Assembly (NCBI GenBank): GCA_025355505.1
Contig: JANXZM010000089.1
Span: 1 to 64,000 of the forward strand
Source of the DNA: Acidobacteriaceae bacterium
Lineage (GTDB): Bacteria > Acidobacteriota > Terriglobia > Terriglobales > Acidobacteriaceae
DNA: 64,000 bases
Direction: 5' to 3'
The number at the start of each line of letters is the position of its first letter. Within the stretch, counting starts at the first letter, position 1. A program made the position numbers and the translations under genes. Shown here piece by piece: positions 56,443-64,000 of the stretch. The notes beneath the pieces are model-generated. The model saw only the letters and a list, made by a program, of their open reading frames with translations. It had not been told where the DNA came from and searched no databases.

Positions 56443-57732
56443 ATGAAAAATTCCTCGATGTCCCGCCCGCTTTATGAAGTTGATCCGCAGATTGCGAACG
56501 CTATCGACAACGAAGCTCGCCGCCAGCATGAAGGTCTGGAGCTGATCGCTTCGGAAAACTTTGTCAGCGAGGCTGTGCTTGAGGCTGCCGGGTCTGTGTT
56601 CACCAACAAGTATGCGGAAGGGTATCCCGGCAAGCGGTATTACGGCGGATGCGAGTTTACCGACGTGGTGGAAGAACTGGCGCGCGAGCGCGGCAAGAAG
56701 CTTTTTGGCGCGGAGAATATCAACGTGCAGCCGCACTCGGGATCGCAGGCCAATCAAGCCGCATACTCGGCCGTGCTGCAGCCCGGCGACACGATTCTGG
56801 GTTTGAATCTGGCTCACGGCGGGCACCTCACGCATGGGCATCCTCTGAATTTTTCGGGCAAGACATACAAAATCGTCCCGTACGGCGTGACCAAAGAAAC
56901 GGAGACGATCGATTACGACGAACTGGAACGGATCGCCACGGCGGAGCGGCCGAAGCTGATTATTGGCGGCGGCAGCGCTTATCCGCGGATCATCGACTTC
57001 GCCCGCATGCGTCAGATTGCGGACAAAGTTGGCGCGCTCTACCTGGTGGATATGGCGCACTTCGCGGGGCTGGTGGCGGGTGGAGCGCATCCATCGCCGG
57101 TGCCGCACGCGCACATTGTGACTTCGACCACGCATAAGACTTTGCGCGGGCCGCGCTCGGGCATGATCCTGAGCAAGCAGGAATTTGCAGCGGCGATCGA
57201 TAAGACTGTCTTCCCCGGAATGCAGGGAGGGCCGCTGGTGCACATCATTGCGGCCAAGGCGGTGTGCTTCCTCGAAGCATCGCAGCCTGGCTTCCGCGAC
57301 TACGCGCGGCAGATTGTGGCCAACGCGAAGGTGATGGCCGAGACGCTGGCGGCTGACGGCTATCGCATCGTCTCCGGTGGAACCGACACGCACCTCATGC
57401 TGGTGGACGTGTTCGCTAAGGGCATGTTCGGCAGCGAGGCGGAGAAGGCTCTCGGTGAGGCCGGCATTACGGTCAACAAGAACGCGATTCCGTTTGATAC
57501 GAATCCGCCGATGAAGCCGAGCGGCATTCGGGTTGGCACTCCGGCGGTGACTACGCGCGGCATGAAAGAAGCGGAGATGCAGCAGATCTCGCACTGGATC
57601 GCCGAGGCGCTCAATCATCGGACGGACGCCGCGGTGCTGGCGAAAATCCGCAAGCAGGTGCTGGGGATGGCGGAAGAGTTTCCGCTGTATGCGGATCGGA
57701 GAGCGAAGGCGCAGGCGGAAGTCAGGGCCTAG
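56443..57732 (+). CDS. glyA: Serine hydroxymethyltransferase
   Basis: GlyA interconverts serine and glycine with tetrahydrofolate, supplying one-carbon units. It has 429 residues. [20 protein letters not shown] opens the fold, followed by [40 protein letters not shown] and [20 protein letters not shown]. The PLP Lys lies in [18 protein letters not shown] 56443 gives a five-residue extra start before ATG 56458. A second copy of its 5' end is at 55509. Confidence 0.97.
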   Translation: MKNSSMSRPLYEVDPQIANAIDNEARRQHEGLELIASENFVSEAVLEAAGSVFTNKYAEGYPGKRYYGGCEFTDVVEELARERGKKLFGAENINVQPHSGSQANQAAYSAVLQPGDTILGLNLAHGGHLTHGHPLNFSGKTYKIVPYGVTKETETIDYDELERIATAERPKLIIGGGSAYPRIIDFARMRQIADKVGALYLVDMAHFAGLVAGGAHPSPVPHAHIVTSTTHKTLRGPRSGMILSKQEFAAAIDKTVFPGMQGGPLVHIIAAKAVCFLEASQPGFRDYARQIVANAKVMAETLAADGYRIVSGGTDTHLMLVDVFAKGMFGSEAEKALGEAGITVNKNAIPFDTNPPMKPSGIRVGTPAVTTRGMKEAEMQQISHWIAEALNHRTDAAVLAKIRKQVLGMAEEFPLYADRRAKAQAEVRA

Positions 57733-57762
57733 CATTTGTTGGATTGTCATCCCAATTATGGA

Positions 57763-57847
57763 TTGTCATCCTGAGCGAAGCGAAGGACCTGCTGTTCGCC
57801 GCAAGCCCGATCCTTCCCTTCGGCTGCGCTCAGGGTCAGGATGACAA
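57763..57847. repeat. Long inverted repeat after glyA
   Basis: TTGTCATCCTGAGCGAAGCG plus AAGGA (57763-57787) is mirrored by TCCTTCCCTTCGGCTGCGCT then CAGGGTCAGGATGACAA (57811-57847). It resembles a REP-like element known in many acidobacterial genomes and could fold into a long hairpin. Confidence 0.7.
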
Positions 57848-57900
57848 AGTTTGGCGAAATACTTGTACCTGTCTATCCCCTCTGTGTTTAAATTCCATTC

Positions 57901-59061
57901 GTGAAAGTAGCCATCGACATCCGTCGCATGACGGAATTCGGGATTGGCACCTACATCCGGAACGTGGTCCGCACCCTTGCGCGCCTGGACCGCGAGAGCA
58001 AGTACTTTCTCATCGGATCGTTGGCGAAGGTGGCGGAATGTGGCCCGCTGCCGCCAAACTTCCATGCGGTGGCGCTGGCCGGACGCGATGACACGCTCAA
58101 AGGCAATCTCGCTTTCCGGGCGATCGTGCGGCGACTGGAGTGCGACGTAGTTCACATTCCGCACCTGTTCTGGATTCCGCGCGGCCTCGGTTGTCCTTAT
58201 GTTTTGACGGTGCACGATCTGCTCGAGCACATGTACGGATCGCGCAACGCTTCCAGTTTGCGGCGCAGCCTGCACTTTTATTTGACGCGGCGTGCATTGC
58301 GCAAAGCAGCGCGCGTGATCGCGGTGTCGCAATTCACCAAGAACGAAATCGAAAAGCTGCTGGCGATTCCGGATGCGCGCATCGAGGTGGTGTACAACGC
58401 AATTGACGAGCGCTTTCTGCACGGCCATGCCACGGAAGCGGATCGCGAGCTGATCGCCCAGCGCTATCTGGTGAACTATCCGTTCATTCTGTACGCGGGC
58501 GCGATTCGGCCACACAAGAATGTGGTGCGCATCATCGAAGCGTTTTCGGCGCTGAAAAGCGAACTTCAGAAGGAGCAGCAGTTCCCGGATCTGAAGCTCA
58601 TCATCATCGGGGACGATCTTTCGAGCCATCCGCGGCTGCGGCGCACGGTGGTCCGAAGCGGCGTGCAGAACGATGTGCGTTTCCTGGGATTTGTGCCCAT
58701 CGAAGTGCTGCGCATTTTTTATGATGTTGCCAAGATTTTTGTGTTCCCATCGCTCTACGAAGGATTTGGATTGCCCCCACTGGAAGCCATGGCCCACGGA
58801 ACGCCGGTAGTCACTTCGAACACTTCGAGCCTGCCGGAAGTTACGGGGAACGCGGCGTTGCTGGTGAATCCGGAAAACGTGTTTGAGATCCGGCGAGCTT
58901 TGCAGCGGGCGCTGCTTGATGCGGCGCTGCGCGCACAGATGAAACAACGCGGCTATGATCAAGCTCAGCGATTTTCCTGGACCACTTCGGTGTCGAGAAT
59001 CCTTGAGATTTACCGCGAGGTGGCTGACGACCGAGTTTCCCGCGGGGTCGCCGCGGACTGA
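57901..59061 (+). CDS. Glycosyltransferase family 4 protein
   Basis: A cytoplasmic GT-B enzyme of 386 residues starting at GTG 57901. VAIDIRRMTEFGIGTYIRNV carries the donor-side glycine loop, LTVHDLLEHMYG lies near 105, and IEVVYNAIDERFLHG near 165. FILYAGAIRPHKNVVRIIEA and VFPSLYEGFGLPPLEAMAHG with the E...G...E motif follow. The product is a glycan of unknown kind, probably a cell-surface polymer. It is followed by a membrane glycosyltransferase. Confidence 0.88.
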   Translation: MKVAIDIRRMTEFGIGTYIRNVVRTLARLDRESKYFLIGSLAKVAECGPLPPNFHAVALAGRDDTLKGNLAFRAIVRRLECDVVHIPHLFWIPRGLGCPYVLTVHDLLEHMYGSRNASSLRRSLHFYLTRRALRKAARVIAVSQFTKNEIEKLLAIPDARIEVVYNAIDERFLHGHATEADRELIAQRYLVNYPFILYAGAIRPHKNVVRIIEAFSALKSELQKEQQFPDLKLIIIGDDLSSHPRLRRTVVRSGVQNDVRFLGFVPIEVLRIFYDVAKIFVFPSLYEGFGLPPLEAMAHGTPVVTSNTSSLPEVTGNAALLVNPENVFEIRRALQRALLDAALRAQMKQRGYDQAQRFSWTTSVSRILEIYREVADDRVSRGVAAD

Positions 59062-59082
59062 GGGCGTTCTTACTCCCGTATA

Positions 59083-60981
59083 ATGAAAAATTCCGCGATG
59101 AATTCCGGCGCTGCGCGCAATCTCGAAGAACCGCCAATCGATACCGCGATCCATCCGACAATGCATCGTCCAAGCCGATTGCTTTCGGACTGGCGGATTT
59201 CCGTGCTGGCATTGGTAGGGCTGTGGGCGGTCATCTATATGAGCGGACTCTCCCGGCCCGCCTTGCTCGACGATGCCGACACGGTGCATGCCGAGGCGGC
59301 GCGGGAAATGCTGCTGCGTCACGACTGGGTTACGCTGTACGTCAACGGCATTCGCTATCTGGAAAAAGCTCCGCTGATGTATTGGGGCGTGGCAACTAGC
59401 TACACGCTGTTCGGCATCAACGAGTGGAGCACGCGCTTTCCGCTCATGCTGGGCGTGCTGGCGATGATTCTCTCCACTTACGGTTTGGGACGTTGGGCTT
59501 TGGGCAGCGAAGGCGGGTTCGATTCTGGCCTGGTACTGGCAACCGCGCTCGGGCCGTTTCTGTTTACGCGCTTTCTGATTCCGGACGTGGCAGTGGGTCT
59601 TTGGCTGACCCTGACATTCTGGTTTTTTCTAGTCTCGCTGGAGCAACCGAAGCCGGCGCGCTGGACATGCTGGGGACTCGCCGCCCTGTGCGCCCTCAAC
59701 GTGCTTACCAAGGGACTGATCGGACTGGTGTTTCCGGCAGGAGCGATTGGGCTTTATCTGCTGCTGACGGGGAATTTGCGGCACTTGCTAAAGCTGCGTC
59801 TGGTTTCGAGCGCGCTGGTATTTTTTGCGATCGCCGCACCGTGGCACATTATGGCGGCGCTGCGAAATCCGGCGCAAGGTAACGTGCGGGGATTCCTGTG
59901 GTTCTACTTCGTCAATGAACACATCCTGCGCTTCCTGAACAGGCGCGTGCCGCGCGACTACGACACGGTTCCGCTGATGCTGTTCTGGGCGTTGCTGGTT
60001 TTGTGGCTGCTTCCGTGGACTGTGTTTCTTCCGCAGTCGCTGCGGGAAGTGCCACGCCGGTGGCGCGAGTTTCGCGCGCAGATGACGCGGCGTCAGCGCG
60101 GCTATCTTTTATTTTTTTTATGGAACGTGGTAATCGTGGGCTTCTTCAGCCTCTCAACGCGGCAGGAATACTACACGATACCGGCGATTCCGGGGATGGC
60201 GTTGCTGGTTGGCGGATGGCTGCAACGGGAACGAGCCTCCGCTGCGGGTAGCCGAGAGCGGCGCAGCGGGCAGATTTCGTCGGCGGTGTTGCTGGTGGTC
60301 GGCGTGACCATCGCCGTGGTTGGCTTTGCCTTGCTCTTCTTTTCGAAGGCGCCGGCTCCGGGCACGGATCTGTCGGACCTGTTGCGAAAAAATCCGCAGG
60401 ACTACGCCCTCTCGTTCGGGCACTTTCTAGACTTGACCCCCCAGGCGATGGGGGCATTTCGTGTGCCGCTGTTCGGTTTTTCACTCGCATTTCTGCTCGG
60501 AACGCTCGCCAACTGGATTCTGCGTCGTGGCGCGCGGGCGGGGGCCGGGAACGTTGCGCTGGTAACGATGATGGTGGTTCTGCTCGGGTGTGTGCGTATG
60601 GCGTTCGGCATCTTCTCTCCGATTCTCTCGTCGAAGGATCTGGCGATGGCGATTCGCGAACAGTACCGGCCCGGCGATCAGATTGTGGTGATAGGGCTGT
60701 ATGAAAATGCGTCCACGCTGAATTTCTACACCGGAATCCCGTTGCACAGTTTGCGCGCGCCGGGCGGAAACATGTGGTATGGCACGCAGTTTCCGGGAGC
60801 GCCGCGAGTTTTCGAGACGCCGGCATCGTTTGTGGAAATGTGGAATGGGCCGCAGCGGGTTTTTTTGTGGGCCGAAGAGGATGACCCGCCGGCGTTGCGC
60901 GGATTGGCGAGGTATGTGGTGGCGCGCCGTGGGGGCAAGACTATTTTTGCCAACCATCCGACGACGCCGGCTTCGCGATAG
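59083..60981 (+). CDS. GT39/ArnT-like membrane glycosyltransferase
   Basis: A 632-residue GT-C protein with about twelve membrane helices. The first outer loop has DDADTVHAEAAREMLLRHDW then LYVNGIRYLEKAPLMYWGVA, the PMT/ArnT signature with the catalytic-type acid pair. It ends in a soluble domain (IVVIGLYENASTLNFYTGIP). It should move a sugar from a polyprenyl phosphate donor. Its 5' end, ATGAAAAATTCCGCGATG, is very like that of glyA. It converges with the HpnI-like gene and overlaps it by 41 bases. Confidence 0.85.
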   Translation: MKNSAMNSGAARNLEEPPIDTAIHPTMHRPSRLLSDWRISVLALVGLWAVIYMSGLSRPALLDDADTVHAEAAREMLLRHDWVTLYVNGIRYLEKAPLMYWGVATSYTLFGINEWSTRFPLMLGVLAMILSTYGLGRWALGSEGGFDSGLVLATALGPFLFTRFLIPDVAVGLWLTLTFWFFLVSLEQPKPARWTCWGLAALCALNVLTKGLIGLVFPAGAIGLYLLLTGNLRHLLKLRLVSSALVFFAIAAPWHIMAALRNPAQGNVRGFLWFYFVNEHILRFLNRRVPRDYDTVPLMLFWALLVLWLLPWTVFLPQSLREVPRRWREFRAQMTRRQRGYLLFFLWNVVIVGFFSLSTRQEYYTIPAIPGMALLVGGWLQRERASAAGSRERRSGQISSAVLLVVGVTIAVVGFALLFFSKAPAPGTDLSDLLRKNPQDYALSFGHFLDLTPQAMGAFRVPLFGFSLAFLLGTLANWILRRGARAGAGNVALVTMMVVLLGCVRMAFGIFSPILSSKDLAMAIREQYRPGDQIVVIGLYENASTLNFYTGIPLHSLRAPGGNMWYGTQFPGAPRVFETPASFVEMWNGPQRVFLWAEEDDPPALRGLARYVVARRGGKTIFANHPTTPASR

Positions 60982-62146
60982 TCAGGCGGCCGTTTTTCAG
61001 ATCGAACACATCGCCTCGCCAGTGGATGCGGTTGCCCATAAAACTTGCGGCCCAGACCAGCGGCGCAATCAGGTCTCGCAACGGCAGCAAGAAAACGTTG
61101 CTGAAGCTCAGGCAGTCGTCGAGCACGAACACCGCACTGACGAACCCAACGGCCAACCGCACTGCAAACGTCATCGCCAATAATACCCACGCCCAGGCAG
61201 CGCCACGCGCCGCTAGCAGCGTCGCCAGCGCCCATGGCAATCCGAAAGTGAAAAGCAATCCGGCGTATCCCCAGCGACGGGCGTCGCGGATGGTGCGCGA
61301 CCAGCGCAGTTGATGGCGGAAGAACTGCCGCAGTGTGTAGGCCGGCAGAAGTGTGACGACGGTCGCCACACTGAGTTCGACTCGTTTGCCGGTGGCGGCG
61401 ATGCGCCGGCCGAGTTCATAGTCGTCGGCCAGATAGTCCAGCAATGCTTCGAAGCCGCCGATGGCTTCGAGATCGCGACGGCGAAACGCCAGCGTAGAGC
61501 CCAGTCCAAAGTGCAATCCTCTTTCTAACAATCTCGCGCTCAACACTCCCGGCACAAAATCGGTGGCGATGCCGAGGGCTTCGAGGCGCGATCCCAGCGT
61601 TGGAGCGGCGATGCCGCGGTAGAGGCAGGTAACGAGTCCCACAGAGTCGTCGGCGAGCGGAGCGACTACCTGGCGCAAATAATCCGATGGGACGCGCATG
61701 TCGCTGTCGTTCACGAGCAGAAATTTGTGGCACGCCATGGGCAACATCTGCGCCAGATTGCTGACTTTGATATTCGCCCCGAGGACGCGATCGCACACGA
61801 TTAGCTGAATCTCACGGTTCGGATACTTTGCCTGCAGCTTACGCACCACCTCGACGGCCGGATCGCCGGGATCGCTGACACCGAAGATCAATTGAAATTG
61901 GGGATACTCCTGTTCGCAGTGACTGCAAAAATTCTCCCAGATTTCGGGATCGACACCTTTCAAGGGTTTAAGGATGGAAACCGGCGGTAGCTGGCTTTCT
62001 GGCAGCGGAGTCTGCTTGAGTTTCTTGCGCCTGTCACCGAGGAAACTGGCAAGTGAAAGAGCGGAAAAGAAATAGAAAAACAGACTGCCGACAGTTCCAA
62101 TCGCGGCCAGAGCTTCGAGCAGGAGTCGCGCTGTCAATGGCGGCAT
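60941..62146 (-). CDS. hpnI: HpnI-like hopanoid / ceramide-glucosyltransferase-type GT2
   Basis: A membrane-bound GT-A enzyme of 401 residues. The N-terminal helix is SLFFYFFSALSLASFLG. PPVSILKPLKGVDPEIWENF opens the domain. KFLLVNDSDMRVPSDYL (D1/D2), LADDYELGRRIA (D3) and QLRWSRTIRDARRW, the (Q/R)xxRW motif, are present. C-terminal helices follow. This is the family that includes ceramide glucosyltransferase and HpnI, which puts N-acetylglucosamine on bacteriohopanetetrol. Hopanoid use is likely in Acidobacteriota, but the product here is unproven. Confidence 0.75.
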   Translation of the reverse strand: MPPLTARLLLEALAAIGTVGSLFFYFFSALSLASFLGDRRKKLKQTPLPESQLPPVSILKPLKGVDPEIWENFCSHCEQEYPQFQLIFGVSDPGDPAVEVVRKLQAKYPNREIQLIVCDRVLGANIKVSNLAQMLPMACHKFLLVNDSDMRVPSDYLRQVVAPLADDSVGLVTCLYRGIAAPTLGSRLEALGIATDFVPGVLSARLLERGLHFGLGSTLAFRRRDLEAIGGFEALLDYLADDYELGRRIAATGKRVELSVATVVTLLPAYTLRQFFRHQLRWSRTIRDARRWGYAGLLFTFGLPWALATLLAARGAAWAWVLLAMTFAVRLAVGFVSAVFVLDDCLSFSNVFLLPLRDLIAPLVWAASFMGNRIHWRGDVFDLKNGRLTIAKPASSDGWQK

Positions 62147-62155
62147 CAGTAGATG

Positions 62156-63418
62156 TTACTCGTAGCGCAATGACTCGATCGGATCGAGGTTGGCCGCTTT
62201 CCACGCGGGATAGATGCCGAAGATCAGGCCGACCGCAGCCGAGGCGAAGAAGGCGAAGATCGACCAGTACACCGACATGGTGGCCGGAAGAGATGGAAAC
62301 GCGACTGGGACGATCGCAGTGATGAGTGCGCCCAGCGCGAGCCCGATCACTCCCCCCACAGCCGTAAGTATGACGGCTTCGAGCGTGAACTGCACGAGTA
62401 TGTCGCGCTTGCGGGCTCCCATGGCTTTGCGCACTCCGATTTCGCGCGTGCGCTCGGTCACCGAAACCAGCATGATGTTCATCACGCCCACACCGCCAAC
62501 GATCAAGCCAACACTCGATACCGCAAACATGAAGACGAAGATCATACCCGTAATCTGATTCCACACATCGGAAATCGAGTCTTGCGTGAAGACGGCAAAG
62601 TTATCCGGCTTCTCGGTCGGGACTCTCCGGCGTCGGCGCAGCAACTCGCGCATTTCGTCCATGGCTTTCGGCATGTCGGCGTGCGAAGTGGCCTTCACGC
62701 TGATCCAGTACTGCTTCAGCTCGGGGTGTAACTTGCGGAAGGTGCTCAGCGGAAAGAAAACGATGTTGTCATCGGGATTCTTTCCTCCCCCGAACACACT
62801 CTTGCGGACTTTCGCCACACCGATCACGGTAAACGACTGGCCCTCGATGTCGAGCTCTTTGTCCAGCGCCTGTTCGCTCGGAAAAAGTTCTTCCGCGGTA
62901 TCGTGGCCGATGATAATGACCGGGGCGCGGCGCTCTTGATCGATATCGCTGAACCAGCGGCCGGAGTCCAGGTCCACGTCAATAACGTCTTTGTAGGAGC
63001 TGGTGTCGCCTTCCAGGATGGTCTGCTTCGACTTACGGTCTTTGTATTTGACGGCGTAGGTGCCGGTGCCGAGTTCCGGCCGGAAATAGCGCACGCCGGC
63101 GGTGACTGCTTTCACATGAGGCAGATCCTGCATCGCCATGGCGTCGTCGAAGGTCAGTTCCTTGCGGGTGCGCATCTCTTCCGTCGGACGTCCGAAGGTG
63201 AAGGGCTCCAGGTGAAAGGCGAAAATGATATTCGAACCCAGACTGCTGATGACCTGGCTAACGTTGTCGTTCAGGCCGCGCACGATCGACGAAATCCCGA
63301 TGACCACGGCAACCCCAATCACGATGCCAAGCACGGTCAGCGACGAGCGCAGTTTGTTGCTGCGGATCGTGTCGACCGCCATGTTCAGGCCTTCGCCGAG
63401 TTCGCCTTTGACGAGCAT
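62156..63418 (-). CDS. MacB/FtsX-type ABC transporter permease
   Basis: A 420-residue permease. An N-terminal helix ([20 protein letters not shown]), a periplasmic core domain with the [20 protein letters not shown] segment, and three C-terminal helices ([20 protein letters not shown], with [20 protein letters not shown] between helices) are present. This is the MacB family with extrusion or lipoprotein-linked roles. The ATPase is not in the window. The next gene upstream on the same strand is a paralogue. Confidence 0.9.
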   Translation of the reverse strand: MLVKGELGEGLNMAVDTIRSNKLRSSLTVLGIVIGVAVVIGISSIVRGLNDNVSQVISSLGSNIIFAFHLEPFTFGRPTEEMRTRKELTFDDAMAMQDLPHVKAVTAGVRYFRPELGTGTYAVKYKDRKSKQTILEGDTSSYKDVIDVDLDSGRWFSDIDQERRAPVIIIGHDTAEELFPSEQALDKELDIEGQSFTVIGVAKVRKSVFGGGKNPDDNIVFFPLSTFRKLHPELKQYWISVKATSHADMPKAMDEMRELLRRRRRVPTEKPDNFAVFTQDSISDVWNQITGMIFVFMFAVSSVGLIVGGVGVMNIMLVSVTERTREIGVRKAMGARKRDILVQFTLEAVILTAVGGVIGLALGALITAIVPVAFPSLPATMSVYWSIFAFFASAAVGLIFGIYPAWKAANLDPIESLRYE

Positions 63419-63513
63419 GACTTCAGAACCTTTTCGCCGCCAAGACGCAAAGTATACCGAGAAATCCTCTGTGGTTTTCCCTGAGAACCTCTGTGTCCCC
63501 CGAGGTTGAGCTT

Positions 63514-64000
63514 TTAAGTTTCAAAGCGCAACGCCGCAATTGGATCCAGCACTGCTGCCCGTTTCGCGGGATACACGCCAAAAAAAATACCTACGCTCGC
63601 CGCCACAAACAACCCTGCTCCTACGGCCCAGAGTTTGATCTCCGAGGGCATTCCGATGGCAAGTGTGACGACCTTGGCGAAGGTAATGCCGAAGAGCACG
63701 CCGAGCGCGCCACCGAGCAGGGCCAGGGTGACGGACTCGATCAGAAACTGCAGCAGGATGTCACTGCGTCGCGCGCCCATGGCCTTGCGGATGCCGATCT
63801 CGCGAGTTCGTTCCGTCACCGAGACCAGCATGATGTTCATGATCACGATGCCGCCCACCACCAGCGAGATGGTGGCGATTCCGATCATGGCATAGAAAAA
63901 CGTTCCACTGAAGTTCGACCAGATACTCAGCAGGCTGTCATTGGTCTCGATGTCGAAATTGTCTTCGTCGCCCGGGTGGACATGGCGGCGGGCGCGCAGG
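63514..64000 (-). CDS. MacB/FtsX-type ABC transporter permease (partial, runs off the window)
   Basis: The C-terminal part of a second permease. The frame is open to the window edge: upstream of the ATG at 63888 it continues as [20 protein letters not shown] before [20 protein letters not shown]. The [20 protein letters not shown] loop and the last two helices are typical. It is a paralogue of the downstream permease, 95 bases away, suggesting a tandem duplication or a heteromeric transporter. Confidence 0.88.
   Translation of the reverse strand, partial: LRARRHVHPGDEDNFDIETNDSLLSIWSNFSGTFFYAMIGIATISLVVGGIVIMNIMLVSVTERTREIGIRKAMGARRSDILLQFLIESVTLALLGGALGVLFGITFAKVVTLAIGMPSEIKLWAVGAGLFVAASVGIFFGVYPAKRAAVLDPIAALRFET

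Noticed and set aside
56437-57750. 437-codon minus-strand frame opposite glyA
   Set aside because: Antisense shadow of a canonical serine hydroxymethyltransferase.
57766-59322. 518-codon minus-strand frame opposite the GT4 gene
   Set aside because: Antisense; Arg/His-rich; crosses the long inverted repeat and two real genes.
1-64000. CRISPR arrays, rRNA and tRNA genes, riboswitches
   Set aside because: No regularly spaced repeats, conserved rRNA segments, cloverleaf patterns or known aptamer cores were recognised by eye.

Overview
The window looks like a chromosomal segment of a motile, Gram-negative member of the Acidobacteriota (Terriglobia-like). This is inferred from several things: GC-rich coding with many GTG/TTG starts, an outer-membrane receptor with an N-terminal carboxypeptidase-regulatory-like domain, LpxC and OmpH/Skp-type proteins, an HpnI-like hopanoid glycosyltransferase, and many small palindromic intergenic repeats. 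No rRNA, tRNA or CRISPR array was seen.

Layout. 1-3.7 kb is a decayed accessory stretch: the C-terminal half of a GmrSD/DUF262-DUF1524 restriction protein, an IS1595-family transposase with a small convergent passenger gene, an internally deleted class III aminotransferase, an intact CDP-alcohol phosphatidyltransferase and a truncated GtrA-like gene. 3.8-6.6 kb is the fatty-acid/phospholipid block yceD-rpmF-plsX-fabD. 7.4-23.6 kb is a flagellar/chemotaxis cluster: cheY-cheX, then flgF-flgG-flgA-flgH-flgI-flgJ-flgM-(small ORF)-flgN-flgK-flgL on the plus strand; fliC-flaG-fliD-fliS-fliT on the minus strand; and flbD-motA-motB on the plus strand. Sigma-28-type promoters (TAAAG-like, 11-bp spacer, GCCGAT-like) precede cheY, flgM (two in tandem) and flagellin. 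flgG carries an in-frame TAA that would remove its conserved C-terminus.

23.8-52.6 kb is mostly housekeeping: a tandem ThyX-like protein, FmdB, pirin, PgeF, YceI, GluQ-RS, DUF2071 and DCC proteins, an HpaI-type aldolase, an HU protein, YfcE, FolK, a receiver-PilZ protein, LpxC, a BrnT/BrnA toxin-antitoxin pair, an SDR, a GT39-like protein, then tilS-hpt-ftsH. These are followed by a Cys/His-rich secreted protein beside a TonB-dependent receptor, OmpH, TonB, Alr and an alpha/beta hydrolase.

52.6-56.4 kb is an accessory island beside glyA. It holds a DUF4258/MqsA-like toxin-antitoxin pair with a near-leaderless promoter and an operator over the -10, then a two-gene unit (winged-helix plus nucleoside-deoxyribosyltransferase/TIR-like effector overlapping a multi-pass membrane protein) that I regard as the best candidate for an undescribed defence system. 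A duplicated, stop-terminated 5' end of glyA follows, then an antitoxin/Doc (Fic) pair, then intact glyA. 57.9-64 kb holds envelope glycosyltransferases (GT4, GT39, HpnI-like) and two MacB/FtsX-type permeases, the last cut by the window edge.
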